NCBI RefSeq assembly: GCF_029269835.1
Contig: NZ_JARJBB010000023.1
Coordinates: forward strand, 1 to 64,000
DNA from: Streptomyces tropicalis
Lineage (GTDB): Bacteria; Actinomycetota; Actinomycetes; Streptomycetales; Streptomycetaceae
DNA length: 64,000 bases
Direction of reading: 5' to 3'
Positions 18,578 to 27,695 of this stretch are shown piece after piece; within the stretch, counting starts at the first letter, position 1; each line of letters opens with the position of its first letter. A model generated the notes under the pieces. It did no database searches and was not told the DNA's origin. It worked only from the letters and a program-made list of their open reading frames with translations. A program made the position numbers and the translations under genes.

Positions 18578-19600
18578 ATGCCACGCCGAGACTCGAATTG
18601 GAATGCCTACCGCGCCCGGGCCGCCGCCCACGGCCGCCGTTCCAGACGCCGCCAGATCGACACCGCCGCACTACGCCGTCCAGCGCCTCAAGACGCCGAA
18701 CCGCAGCCCACCCCCAGGCAGACCGCTCTCTCCTGGGTCAAGAAACCCCTCATCTGGATTCTGATACCCGTAGGCACGGGAGTGACCGTGGCGCTGACCG
18801 CAGTCGGTACGGATCTGGGGAACAGCGCCATCGCCCAGGTCAAGAGTCTTTTCGGTGACGATCACCCGCTGGTGGTGAACGTCTCGTCGGTCACCACCAT
18901 GAGGGTCACGGGCGGTGGCACCGTCATCTTCCCCGGTCCTGTACCACGGACCCCGCAGCAGTTGGCCAGTGACGTCAACAGCCTGAACGGTCCCGGGGTG
19001 CTACCCGACGCCGTCGCCACACAGGTGAAGCTCACCAATGCCGGCGACGCAACCGCCTATATCACCGACATCACCCTCCACAAAACCTGTACCGCGCCCC
19101 TCACCGGCACCATCGTCTACGACCCTCCGCAGGGCAACGGGGGAGGATCGACAGACGTCGTCGACATCGGCTTCGACCTGGACTCCCCCCACCCGCCGCC
19201 GCAGAACTTCAACCCCGACTCACTGCAACTGTCGGGAAATTACTTCCTCGGTCACACCGTCGCCATCGTCAAGGGCGCACCCCAGACGCTCGTACTACTC
19301 GCCAAGACCAGCCGCCACTACTGCCGTTACAGCTACGAGATCACACTGGACGGCGAAAAGGATCAGACCGCTACTAAAACCGTCCCTTCCACGAAAGGCC
19401 GCTCCCTCCAGGTCACCGCCAACCTGATCGGCGATCATTCGCCCCGGCCGCTGACCGCCTATCAGCGGGCCTACGTGCCCGGCTACCAGGCCGGCCCCAT
19501 TAACGTCGGCACCGGTGCTGGTACCAGCGCGAACGCCTCTTCCTCTAACAGCCTCGTGCAGGTCAACCCCAAGAAATGGAAGCCGTATACCGCCCGATAG
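18578..19600 (+). CDS. Single-pass membrane protein, third gene of the WD40 set
   Basis: ATG at 18578 with GGAGA eight bases upstream; 340 residues, starting 51 bases after the WD40 gene. A strongly basic cytoplasmic end (RARAAAHGRRSRRRQIDTAA) is followed by one membrane helix (PLIWILIPVGTGVTVALTAV, about residues 58-77) and an extracellular beta-rich domain with three Cys (KTCTAPLTG, RHYCRYSYEITLDGE). A low-complexity Thr/Ser/Gly tail ends in NPKKWKPYTAR. Family not recognised. Position and shared topology suggest it works with the preceding two products at the membrane. Confidence 0.7.
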   Translation: MPRRDSNWNAYRARAAAHGRRSRRRQIDTAALRRPAPQDAEPQPTPRQTALSWVKKPLIWILIPVGTGVTVALTAVGTDLGNSAIAQVKSLFGDDHPLVVNVSSVTTMRVTGGGTVIFPGPVPRTPQQLASDVNSLNGPGVLPDAVATQVKLTNAGDATAYITDITLHKTCTAPLTGTIVYDPPQGNGGGSTDVVDIGFDLDSPHPPPQNFNPDSLQLSGNYFLGHTVAIVKGAPQTLVLLAKTSRHYCRYSYEITLDGEKDQTATKTVPSTKGRSLQVTANLIGDHSPRPLTAYQRAYVPGYQAGPINVGTGAGTSANASSSNSLVQVNPKKWKPYTAR

Positions 19601-20082
19601 CGGATCTTCCTCGGCCGCCTGCTGCTGCCGCTTGAGGCGCGGGACCGGACCGGCAGGCACCAGTCACCGCGGGGCGCCACGAGCGCATCTCAAGGGGACA
19701 GGTCCTCCATGTTCAGGCACAGCGCCTCGTCGGCTCGGGCCGTCGATTCTCAGAGCATCTTCCAGAAGGTCTTCTCCCGCGGCGCTGCCTCCAGCCGCCG
19801 CAGGGCCGCGATCGGACTCTCTGTCAGGGCCTTGGTGCGGTCGGGCGGGGCAGGGCACCGCTCGACGCCGATCACCCCTGCCGGTGCGGCCGATCCGTAC
19901 GACCACGAGCGCGATCGCCGCCCGCGCCAGTACTCACAGTCCTGCCGGGCAGTTGACGGCAGTGCGGAAGTGGGTACCGCTCCAGAGGAACCCTCGCGGA
20001 GACAAGTGCATCTCCCTGTCCGGGAGGCAGGAGCGGTGGCAACCGGGCCCCCGCAAGGGTCGCTTCCCCAGGGGGAGTTCTC
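19601..20082. other. No convincing gene
   Basis: Open frames here have unnatural Arg/Pro-rich composition. A minus-strand stretch (ALTESPIAALRRLEAAPREK) could be a transposase scrap but is too short to assign. Confidence 0.45.
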
Positions 20083-20712
20083 GTGGCACGGCGGACAGCG
20101 GCAGTCTCCGCTATCGGCCTGACGGTAATGGTGGCTGCTGTGGCGTGCGGCCCTGCGCATCGAGACGCCGGGAAGCCGAGCAGCGGACCGTCGTCGCGGA
20201 CGGCGGCACCACCCCCCGGTCCGGCACGGACAAGTGCGTCCCCCCGGGCCTCAGCGGATGCCCGAGCGGGTGCCGCATGCGGCACCGCGCATCTGCGATG
20301 GAAGCTGACGCGTCCCGCCGCCCCGTCGGCCAAGGAGCCGACGGCCCTGCTCAGCGCGACCAACACCGGCACCACGCCCTGCGCCTTCGACGGCTACCCG
20401 TATATGCAGGTCTACCTGGGCAAGGGGCCGGCGGTAGAGGCGAAGCCGAAGACAACGACGTCGGTGCACCTGTTCCTGGAACACGGCCGCACGGTCGAGG
20501 TCCCGCTCTTCTATCCTGCGGCCCCTCTTCGGGACGGGTACTGCGGCATACCGGTCGATGAGGATCCGGAGATCGAGGTGCAGCCGCCGCACCCGGCACG
20601 CACCGACTACGGCACCTTGGTGCAGATGTCCGACACCCGCGGCCGGCAGGTACGTGCGACGGTGTGCGACACCATCCACATGGGCTCCCCCCGGCTGCGA
20701 CCGGCTGCGTGA
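20083..20712 (+). CDS. DUF4232-type lipoprotein
   Basis: GTG at 20083, five bases after GGGGAG. The 209-residue product has a lipoprotein signal ending VMVAAVAC, a Ser/Pro/Ala-rich spacer and a DUF4232-like domain. The latter has a conserved Cys in CGTAHLRWKL, then LLSATNTGTTPCAFDGYPYM with the family's small-Asn-x-Gly...Cys pattern, and terminal Cys residues in DGYCGIPV and VCDTIHMGSP. Such proteins are exported cell-envelope proteins of unknown function, common in Streptomyces. It appears monocistronic. Confidence 0.8.
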   Translation: MARRTAAVSAIGLTVMVAAVACGPAHRDAGKPSSGPSSRTAAPPPGPARTSASPRASADARAGAACGTAHLRWKLTRPAAPSAKEPTALLSATNTGTTPCAFDGYPYMQVYLGKGPAVEAKPKTTTSVHLFLEHGRTVEVPLFYPAAPLRDGYCGIPVDEDPEIEVQPPHPARTDYGTLVQMSDTRGRQVRATVCDTIHMGSPRLRPAA

Positions 20713-21215
20713 GCAGCCAGGGCGCTGTGATACTGGCGTGCGCGTGTCGATAGCGTGTGCGATGCTGAGCGCCGCGACCGCTGACCACGGTCGTTGGAAT
20801 CCGCCTCACGGCGGCATGGGGGAACGCATCTGGGGGTGCGCGGTGATTTCGACCGGACAAGGCAGCGGTACACCTGCGGCCGGCACAGCGGCGGACCATG
20901 CCGTCCGCCGCCCCGCGTGCAACAGCGCTGTTCGGCGTTGCGCATGCGCCAGGACCGACGATCCCGTCCCGACGGGCCGCCCCTTGCCGTTGATTTCGTA
21001 GCGGCGGATCCCTCCGCAGGCTCGGAGGCCCCGGTACACGCGACGACCCCGTACACCACGCGAACCTTCGCGGGTCGCGGCAGCTCTCGTGACTCCAGGG
21101 GGAGACCTCCGTAGACGCGGAGACCCGGCCCCGTCTTCCGCGGCGGCCGCCACCCTCACGCATGTCCGCAGGCTCCGGCCTGCCCTCCGGCATGCCTGAC
21201 CTGGAGTACATCTAC
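20713..21215. other. No convincing gene
   Basis: Intergenic region upstream of the protease gene. Open frames on the minus strand are shadows without family signatures. Confidence 0.5.
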
Positions 21216-22934
21216 TTGCATACCCAACGAATACGTCTCGGTGCTGCCCTCGCACTGTGCGCCGCACTGCTGCTGGGCAACGCGGCGGCGGCCCAGGCCG
21301 CCGGACCGACACCAACCGCTTCCCGCGCCGCGACCACCAAGCCGGCACCCAGCGGCAAGACCACTCCGACGCCGAGACGTGCCACCTCCGCCAATGACGG
21401 TGACGACGGCAGTTGGACGGTCGAGGACGCCATCCGGTTCTGGACGCCGGAGCGCATCGCCTCGGCCACCGACCCCTCGGGCCGCGAGGCGCAGCCGCAG
21501 GGCTGGACGGCACCGCACAAGAAGCGGTCCCTGACCGCCATCGACGGTGAGCACTTCGACGGCATCAAGTCCGTGGGCACGCTCTTCAGCCAGAGCAAGG
21601 ACATGAAGGCCCACAACTGCACCGCGAGTGTGGTGAACAGCGGGGGCCGGAATCTCATCCTGACCGCCGGTCACTGCCTCGGTGACAAAGCCGCGTTCGT
21701 GCCCAAGTACGACCACACCAAGTCAGCGGGCGACCAGCCGTACGGCATCTGGCCGGTCAAGGACTGGTTCCGCGACGCACAGTACGCCGCAGACCGCAGT
21801 GCCAACTCCGACCTGGACTTCGCCTTCGCGAGCCTGAAGGAGAACGGCGGGCGCAACGTCCAGGACGTCGTGGGCGCCAATACGCTGGCCCGCACCCCGG
21901 GCTTCGTCAACCAGGTGACGGTCGTCGGCTACCCGATGGTCGGGCACAACCCGCAGGACCGCGCCTTCCGCTGCGCCAACGTCTGGACGACGCCCCTGCC
22001 CGCCTACAACCAGATGCAGATCGACTGCGGCGGCATGTGGGGCGGGGTCTCCGGCGGACCATGGTTTTCCAAGCTCGACCCCTCGGGCGAGACCGGCGAG
22101 ATCATCGGCAATGTGGGCGGCTTCTTGCGGGGCGGCCCCGATGTGCCGAGCGACAACCCTTTGTACAACCGGATCACCTACAGCCCTCTGCACGGCGACC
22201 GGTTCTTCCAGCTCTACGACGACGCCCAGAACGGTCTGCACACCGACCACGGCCCCTACCACCAACCGGCCCTTCCCTATTCCATGGGTGACGGCAACAC
22301 CTGGAAGCACGCCAAGCTGACGGCCGCCGGCGATTTCAACGGAGCAGGCCACAGCGACCTGATCGTGGTGTGGACCGACGGCGAGGTAACCCTCTACACC
22401 AACGACGGCCAAGGCCACTTCATCTCCGAACGGCAGCTGGTCGCCCCCCAGTCCATCTGGACTCACGCGGAGACCATCACGGCGGGCGACTTCACCGGAT
22501 CGAACCAGTTCGACCTGATGGTCCGCTGGTCCGACGGCGAGGTCACCCTCTACGGCGACGCCGGCACCAACGGCCTCAACGTGCCCGGCACACGGTTGGC
22601 CGCCCCCCACACCATCTGGGAGCACGCCACCCAGATCGCCGCAGGTCGCTTCAACTCCTCGACCTATGTCACGGACCTGATGGTGCGCTGGTCCGACGGC
22701 GAACTCACCCTCTACACCAATGTGGGGGCGGGAGGCTTCGGACAGGAGCACCAGCTGCAGAAACCCAAGTCCATCTGGACCAACGCCACACTTCTGACCG
22801 CCGGCGAGTACTCCGGCAACCAGAAATGGGACCTGATGGTGCAGTGGTCGGACGGCGAGCTCGACAACTACACCGGGACCACCGCCTCCGCCCTCGACAC
22901 CGAGGCACGCATCCAGAACCCCAACGGCCTGTGA
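21216..22934 (+). CDS. Secreted trypsin-like serine protease with C-terminal repeats, truncated by a Trp-to-stop codon
   Basis: The TTG at 21216 (nine bases after GGAG) gives MHTQRIRLGAALALC, aligning with the paralogue's MHTSPRR start; 572 residues. After the signal peptide, the chymotrypsin-fold triad is visible: His in LILTAGHCLG (about 149), Asp in NSDLDFAFA (about 199), Ser in GGVSGGPWF (about 279). From about 365 come four FG-GAP/propeller-like repeats of about 55-60 residues, each with GDF.G....DLMVRWSDGEVTLY. The TGA at 22932-22934 stands where each repeat has Trp. The same frame then continues THNTVMTTGDFTPNHRTDDL, VIRWSDGETTLYADTG to a TGA at 23085-23087, matching the paralogue's natural end. 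The catalytic domain is complete, so a shortened active enzyme is likely. Confidence 0.9.
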   Translation: MHTQRIRLGAALALCAALLLGNAAAAQAAGPTPTASRAATTKPAPSGKTTPTPRRATSANDGDDGSWTVEDAIRFWTPERIASATDPSGREAQPQGWTAPHKKRSLTAIDGEHFDGIKSVGTLFSQSKDMKAHNCTASVVNSGGRNLILTAGHCLGDKAAFVPKYDHTKSAGDQPYGIWPVKDWFRDAQYAADRSANSDLDFAFASLKENGGRNVQDVVGANTLARTPGFVNQVTVVGYPMVGHNPQDRAFRCANVWTTPLPAYNQMQIDCGGMWGGVSGGPWFSKLDPSGETGEIIGNVGGFLRGGPDVPSDNPLYNRITYSPLHGDRFFQLYDDAQNGLHTDHGPYHQPALPYSMGDGNTWKHAKLTAAGDFNGAGHSDLIVVWTDGEVTLYTNDGQGHFISERQLVAPQSIWTHAETITAGDFTGSNQFDLMVRWSDGEVTLYGDAGTNGLNVPGTRLAAPHTIWEHATQIAAGRFNSSTYVTDLMVRWSDGELTLYTNVGAGGFGQEHQLQKPKSIWTNATLLTAGEYSGNQKWDLMVQWSDGELDNYTGTTASALDTEARIQNPNGL

Positions 22935-23239
22935 ACCCACAACACAGTCATGACGACCGGCGACTTCACCCCCAACCACCGCACCGACGACCTCGTCATC
23001 CGCTGGTCCGACGGCGAGACCACGCTGTACGCCGACACCGGTACGAGCACCCTGGGAACTGAGCACAACCTGGTTCCGCACGCCTGAGGCACCGCTCCCG
23101 GAACACGGATACGGAACGGAACGGCCAGGCCATCCGCCTGGCTGTTCCGGCTGGCCCCACCAGGTCGGAGCACCGCCGCATCGTCGCGCCACACCGGCGG
23201 TGTGGCGCCGCACTGGTGGCGTGATTCCCCAAGGCAGCA

Positions 23240-23385
23240 ACCGACTTGGACGGCGCCCAGCACGACCTGCCGGCGTTCACCGCTTTCCCGCGCGAGATCT
23301 GGTGGCAGACCTGGCCGAACAATCCGCAGGAACGGCCCACGAAGGAGATCCGCCGCCGCACCGACGTGGTCGGCCTCCTCCCCGC
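23240..23385 (+). mobile_element. IS256-family transposase fragment
   Basis: The plus-strand frame reads DLPAFTAFPREIWWQTWPNN then PQERPTKEIRRRTDVVGLLP, the conserved C-terminal region of IS256-type transposases (DLLAFTAFP...WSNNP.ERLN.EIRRRTDVVG) that carries the last catalytic Glu. Nothing else of the element is visible. Confidence 0.8.
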
Positions 23386-23591
23386 ACAGCGTCAAAAACG
23401 GGATCACCGAGTGGCCGTCGATACACCACTCCACCGGACGTGACCGAGCGCAGCATGGATTCCAGTCACGGAGCCCAGTCGGCTCGGCATCCGGCTGCGG
23501 GCCTCGGCCAGCAGGACTGCCCATTCACTGCTACCGCCAGTGCGTCCCCAAAGCCTGCGTGGTTCCGGGCTGGCGCTCGGGCGGGATATGC

Positions 23592-24545
23592 CTACGACTC
23601 TGGCCACACCGTCACGTAGTACTCGCCGTCTCCGGCGTCTGTGCGGCCTCGCGTGTACACGATGATGTGCCATCCCCGCTCCGGCACCGTCATGGGCAGT
23701 GGCACGGAGTCGGCGTACTCGAGGTCTTCGTCCGGAGTGATCCACATCGTGGTGCCGGGGCCGTGCAGGGTGAATGCGTGGTCGATCTGCCACTGGGCCG
23801 CGGTGGTGGGCAGAGGACGGGTGAAGGAGACGGCGGCGCCGAACAGGGTCTTGTCATCCCACCCGGTGGTCGGGATGCGGGCGCTCCGCCCGTCGTCAGC
23901 GAGGGCGAGGGTGTCCGCCGGCCCGGCGTCGAAGGCTCGGGGGCGGTCGCCGACGGCGAAGGTGAGACTGTGCGAGGGCTCCTTGAAGGCGATGGAGCAG
24001 GAGCCGGCGACGCTTTCGTCGGCGTCGGTCATGAGTACGTCGACGGGGCCGCGGTCGATGATGTCGGTGGCGGGGCCTTTCGGGGCGGGCCAGAGCTGGA
24101 TCAGGTGGTGTTCCTGTTCCTCGTGCACGCCGGGCGGGTGCAGGCCTTCGCCGGCGGCTTGTGTGCGGGCGTGGACCCGCACACGCCACCACGACCACTC
24201 CCCCGCGGTGCTGGGGACGGGAACGGTGTGCTCGGCGTCGGCGGGATTGGTCAGGAGGATCTCGTCGGCCAAGCGCATGCTGGCCTCGGTAACCGTGTGC
24301 CAGCCGTCGGTCTGCAGCGCCGGGGCGTGGTCGTGGAACTCCAGAGCCAGGTGGATGTCGCCGTAGGGGGTGTGGGTGTGGACGTGTCCGGCGCGGCCCT
24401 TGCGGGAGACGTCCAGCAGGCCCACGTCGCCGGTCTTGGGCTCGGCCGGGTAGGGGGGTTCCTCGTCGCCGGGGCGGGTGGCGAGGAGCCAGTACTGGTG
24501 GTGGTCTGCGGGGACGTCGATCGTGTGGCGGTGGGGGCCGGTCAC
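23592..24545 (-). CDS. Hypothetical protein next to a secreted nuclease
   Basis: GTG start at 24545 after GGAAGGA; 317 residues, soluble, no signal peptide. It is rich in His/Asp/Trp and beta-type segments (DHHQYWLLATRPGDEEPPYP, AEHTVPVPSTAGEWSWWRVR, SCSIAFKEPSHSLTFAVGDR, GWHIIVYTRGR). I recognise no family. The upstream gene encodes a NucA/NucB-type secreted DNase, 79 bases away in the same direction. A strong hairpin lies between them, so linkage in one transcript is doubtful, but an immunity or accessory role can be considered. Confidence 0.65.
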   Translation of the reverse strand: MTGPHRHTIDVPADHHQYWLLATRPGDEEPPYPAEPKTGDVGLLDVSRKGRAGHVHTHTPYGDIHLALEFHDHAPALQTDGWHTVTEASMRLADEILLTNPADAEHTVPVPSTAGEWSWWRVRVHARTQAAGEGLHPPGVHEEQEHHLIQLWPAPKGPATDIIDRGPVDVLMTDADESVAGSCSIAFKEPSHSLTFAVGDRPRAFDAGPADTLALADDGRSARIPTTGWDDKTLFGAAVSFTRPLPTTAAQWQIDHAFTLHGPGTTMWITPDEDLEYADSVPLPMTVPERGWHIIVYTRGRTDAGDGEYYVTVWPES

Positions 24546-24570
24546 TGGGCTGTCCTTCCAGGTGCGTGGC

Positions 24571-24605
24571 GGGCGGCTCCCCGCCCCGGATGCGGGGAGC
24601 CGCCC
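24571..24605. terminator. Stem-loop terminator of the nuclease gene
   Basis: A perfect 14-base-pair stem (GGGCGGCTCCCCGC at 24571-24584 and its complement at 24592-24605) with a seven-base loop lies 20 bases downstream of the nuclease stop codon. Confidence 0.8.
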
Positions 24606-24624
24606 GTCACATGCGCTGCACTGC

Positions 24625-25680
24625 TCAGATGGTTACGTAGAAGGCGTCGCCGTCAAGGACACGAAACTGCTTCCGGAAGCCGGATATCCGGCCGCCCTGG
24701 CGGTCCTGCTCCGTCGGCGGCACGAACTTGATGCCCCGCTGGGATGCCGGCAGCTTGGTCCCGCCCTCCTTCGTCGACGCGAAGGGGTACTCGTCGCAAG
24801 AGGTCAGGCCATGCTGCCGCTCCCAGGCGCTGGGCTTGGCCCGTCCGCAGACGGCATCGCGGTTCTTCTTCGCCTGGGCTTCGGAGTCCAGACGGTGCAG
24901 CGGCTTGCCGTAGCCCCACTCGCCGTAGTGGCCGCCCTTCTTGCGGATGTCGCGGATGTTCTCCGAGATGTACCGCAGGTCGCCCATGTTCACGGCGATG
25001 TTCCCGCCCGGGAAGACGCACCCCGGGGCCTTCAGGCGCCTGGTCGGGCCCCACAGCTTGTCGTCGCACCGGTAGCGCGCCGAGTTGTAGGTGAAACCGC
25101 CGAGGGTGTAGCCGGGCTTGGTGAAGGTGAACCGGTACGACGAGGAGGTGAGTTGCTGCTGCTTCTTGCCCACGTTCGTCTTGTAGCCGACCGTGCCCTT
25201 GTGGGCAGCGCCCAGGGCGGAGCCCTGAGGGAAGTTCACCTTGGTGGTGATGCCCTTGCCAGCGCCGACACTCACGCTCACGCGGATGCCGGAGGCGTTG
25301 ACGAGTGTCGCCTTGCCGACCGTGAAAGCTTCGTTCCAGTTCCGCTTCCCGGCCTGGAGCGTCATGGAGTGCTTGATGTCGAACGTGGCCCGACCGATGA
25401 TCTTGCCGTTGCGCAGCACGTCCACCTCAGCCCTGGTGTCCAGGCACATGCTGGTCCGTGTGATCACCAACTGCCCGATCCTGCAGCCGGCCGCGGCGGC
25501 CGAGTTGACCGCCACGGTCCTGACCGCGCCCGCCCGGACGGCGCTGAGGGTGCTGCTTGCCGGAGCGGGCTGCGCCGAAGCGGTGCCCATCAAGGTTCCG
25601 GTCAGTGCGAAGGCGGCGACCGATGCCGCTGCCAGTCGTCTCGTCGACCTACTCCAAGCAGCAGGCCACCGCAGACTCAT
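24625..25680 (-). CDS. Secreted NucA/NucB-type deoxyribonuclease
   Basis: 351 residues. The N-terminus is a signal peptide (RRLAAASVAAFALTGTLMGT, cleavage likely after ASA). A middle region of about 200 residues (CRIGQLVITRTSMCLDTRAE...) has paired Cys and beta strands of unknown function. The last quarter is the NucA/NucB domain with its diagnostic SCDEYPFASTKEGGTKLP motif near residue 293, followed by RGIKFVPPTEQDRQGG and the terminal RVLDGDAFYVTI. Family members are non-specific extracellular nucleases dependent on the Asp-Glu pair; the domain is also used as a toxin tip. The start at 25680 is the only one that keeps the full signal peptide. Confidence 0.8.
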   Translation of the reverse strand: MSLRWPAAWSRSTRRLAAASVAAFALTGTLMGTASAQPAPASSTLSAVRAGAVRTVAVNSAAAAGCRIGQLVITRTSMCLDTRAEVDVLRNGKIIGRATFDIKHSMTLQAGKRNWNEAFTVGKATLVNASGIRVSVSVGAGKGITTKVNFPQGSALGAAHKGTVGYKTNVGKKQQQLTSSSYRFTFTKPGYTLGGFTYNSARYRCDDKLWGPTRRLKAPGCVFPGGNIAVNMGDLRYISENIRDIRKKGGHYGEWGYGKPLHRLDSEAQAKKNRDAVCGRAKPSAWERQHGLTSCDEYPFASTKEGGTKLPASQRGIKFVPPTEQDRQGGRISGFRKQFRVLDGDAFYVTI

Positions 25681-26313
25681 CGAAGCGCTCCGGCCCAGAC
25701 CCCGCGTATGGCCGCCCGGGCGGTCGATGAGATCTTCGAAGCGCTCGACGAACCGTAGTCGTCACAGGGACCGGCACCTTCGATGCCGTCGTCCCGCCAG
25801 GACGCCGCGGCGTTCGACCGGCTCATGGAAGAGCTGCGCACGGCGACCGTCCACCGTGCAGTGCCACAACTGGTGGGCGCGCTGCCGGGAGCAGAAACCC
25901 CGCTACGTAATTCCGGCCACAGGTCGCAGTCCACCACGGACTGCAGCACTCACCCGCCCCGGATAGGCCCGGAACGCCGGCCCCTCCAGTGGCGCCGCCC
26001 TGACATATCGCGTCGGCACGCTCCGAGCGACACCGACGTGGAAGGCTGTAAAGAGCTCACGGTCCGGATCACAGACGGTCCGATCACCGCGCACCGCAGG
26101 ATCCTCAATCCCGACAGACTGATACACGTCGGAGCTTTCGCATCCGTATGGGGCACCTCGTTTCTCTGATGGGAACGCGCCAGGGCGAGGAACGAAGACG
26201 CCAGAGCGGGTGAGATCGATCATGCGGCACGGCATACATCCACCTGCAGCCGCTATGAGCCCTGCGCGCGATCGCTACGCGCTCGGGTCGCCGCCCTTCG
26301 AGTAAGGACCTGT
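25681..26313. other. No convincing gene
   Basis: Short natural-looking plus-strand scraps occur (AARAVDEIFEALDEP ending near 25758; AAAFDRLMEELRTATVHRAV near 25800), possibly pieces of a dead regulator or transposase. They have no ribosome-binding site and no family signature. The end is the leader of the reductase gene. Confidence 0.4.
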
Positions 26314-27234
26314 ATGCGAGCCATCACTGTGCGAGACCGTGACGCCGGTCTTGCCGGGATGTCCCTGACGGACATGCCCTACCCCCATGCGGCCGAGAAC
26401 GACGTCATCGTGCGGGTGCACGCCGCCGGATTCACCCCTGGCGAGCTGGACTGGCCCGCCACCTGGACCGATCGCGTCGGCCGCGACCGGACGCCGAGCG
26501 TGCCCGGGCACGAGCTGTCCGGTGTCGTAGCAGAGCTGGGGTACGGCACCACCGGCCTGAGCGTCGGACAGCGGGTGTTCGGCCTGGCCGACTGGACCCG
26601 CAACGGCACACTCGCCGAATACACCGCGGTGGAGGCCCGCAACCTCGCCCCGCTGCCGGCGGACATCGACCACACCGTGGCCGCCGCGCTGCCGATCTCC
26701 GGGCTGACCGCCTGGCAGGGCCTGTTCCACCACGGCCGCCTCACCACAGGCCAGACCGTCCTCATCCACGGTGCCGCGGGCGGCGTCGGCTCGATCGCGG
26801 TACAGCTCGCCCGCGAGGTCGGCGCCCGCGTCATCGGCACCGGTCGGGCCTCCGGGCGGGACAGGGCACGCGCACTCGGCGTGGACACCTTCATCGACCT
26901 GCAGACCGACAAGCTGGAGGACGCCGGCGACGTCGACGTCGTATTCGATGTGATCGGCGGCGACATCCTCGATCGCTCGGCCGCCCTGGTCCGGCCGGGT
27001 GGCACGCTGATCACCGTCGTCATGCCGCCCAGGGTCCGGCCCAGGGACGGGCGGGCGGTCTTCTTCGTCGTCGAACCCGACCGCGCCCGGCTCACTGATC
27101 TCGCCACGCGGCTGAGGGACGGCCGCCTCAAGCCAGTCGTCAGCGCTGTGCGGCCGCTCGCCGAAGCACCCTCCGCCTTCGCCCCCGGCACGCGCACCCC
27201 AGGCAAGACGATCATCCGCGTCACGGAAGACTGA
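26314..27234 (+). CDS. NADP-dependent quinone oxidoreductase-like protein (zinc-less MDR family)
   Basis: ATG at 26314, five bases after AAGGA; 306 residues, a normal length. The N-terminal GroES-like half includes PSVPGHELSGVVAELG and lacks the zinc ligands of alcohol dehydrogenases. The Rossmann half has the coenzyme loop HGAAGGVGSIAVQLAREVGA and the VDVVFDVIGGDILDRSAALV region. Enzymes of this group reduce quinones or activated alkenes with NADPH. The physiological substrate cannot be inferred. It is convergent with the next gene. Confidence 0.9.
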   Translation: MRAITVRDRDAGLAGMSLTDMPYPHAAENDVIVRVHAAGFTPGELDWPATWTDRVGRDRTPSVPGHELSGVVAELGYGTTGLSVGQRVFGLADWTRNGTLAEYTAVEARNLAPLPADIDHTVAAALPISGLTAWQGLFHHGRLTTGQTVLIHGAAGGVGSIAVQLAREVGARVIGTGRASGRDRARALGVDTFIDLQTDKLEDAGDVDVVFDVIGGDILDRSAALVRPGGTLITVVMPPRVRPRDGRAVFFVVEPDRARLTDLATRLRDGRLKPVVSAVRPLAEAPSAFAPGTRTPGKTIIRVTED

Positions 27235-27598
27235 ACAGGAGACCCATGGCCAGCACCGAGGTGGGCCGCCCGAAGCGGACCCCACCGGTGAACCGCACCG
27301 GCAGCAGGAAGGCGGCCACCTCGGCAAGCTCCCAGCGGATCGGGGCTGTCAGCTCCAGACAAGCGGCCAGAGCGAGGTGCGGGTTGTTGGCCTTGGCAGC
27401 GACAGCGGCGAGGGAGCGAGCTTCGGCTGCCACTCGGCCCGGGGACGGCGCGGCTGCGGCCCGCGCCATCCCATCGGCGACCCCCACGAATGCCGTGAGT
27501 TGGGCGAAGACCTCCAGCTTCGCCGCACCGTCCAGTCCGGCGACCACGCGACGGGACTGGTCCCGCCGCGTGGTCGCCTCCTCCCACGTCAGAAGCAA
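27221..27598 (-). CDS. Hypothetical protein
   Basis: A TTG at 27598 is six bases after GGAG. The 125-residue, Ala/Leu-rich helical product (MLLTWEEATTRRDQSRRVVA ... LAAVAAKANNPHLALAACLE) ends with a more hydrophobic stretch (LAEVAAFLLPVRFTGGVRFG). No signal peptide or known domain is visible. Its last bases overlap the reductase gene tail-to-tail. The opposite strand's frame is Arg/Ser-rich and looks like a shadow. Confidence 0.5.
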   Translation of the reverse strand: MLLTWEEATTRRDQSRRVVAGLDGAAKLEVFAQLTAFVGVADGMARAAAAPSPGRVAAEARSLAAVAAKANNPHLALAACLELTAPIRWELAEVAAFLLPVRFTGGVRFGRPTSVLAMGLLFSLP

Positions 27599-27695
27599 GG
27601 CGGGCTCCTGTAACGATGCGCCCGCACACCCGGTCAGCAGCCTTCGCCAGGCACCCTAGTGGAGCAGGAACTCCTGACTGGCCGCCCGGCGTGGC

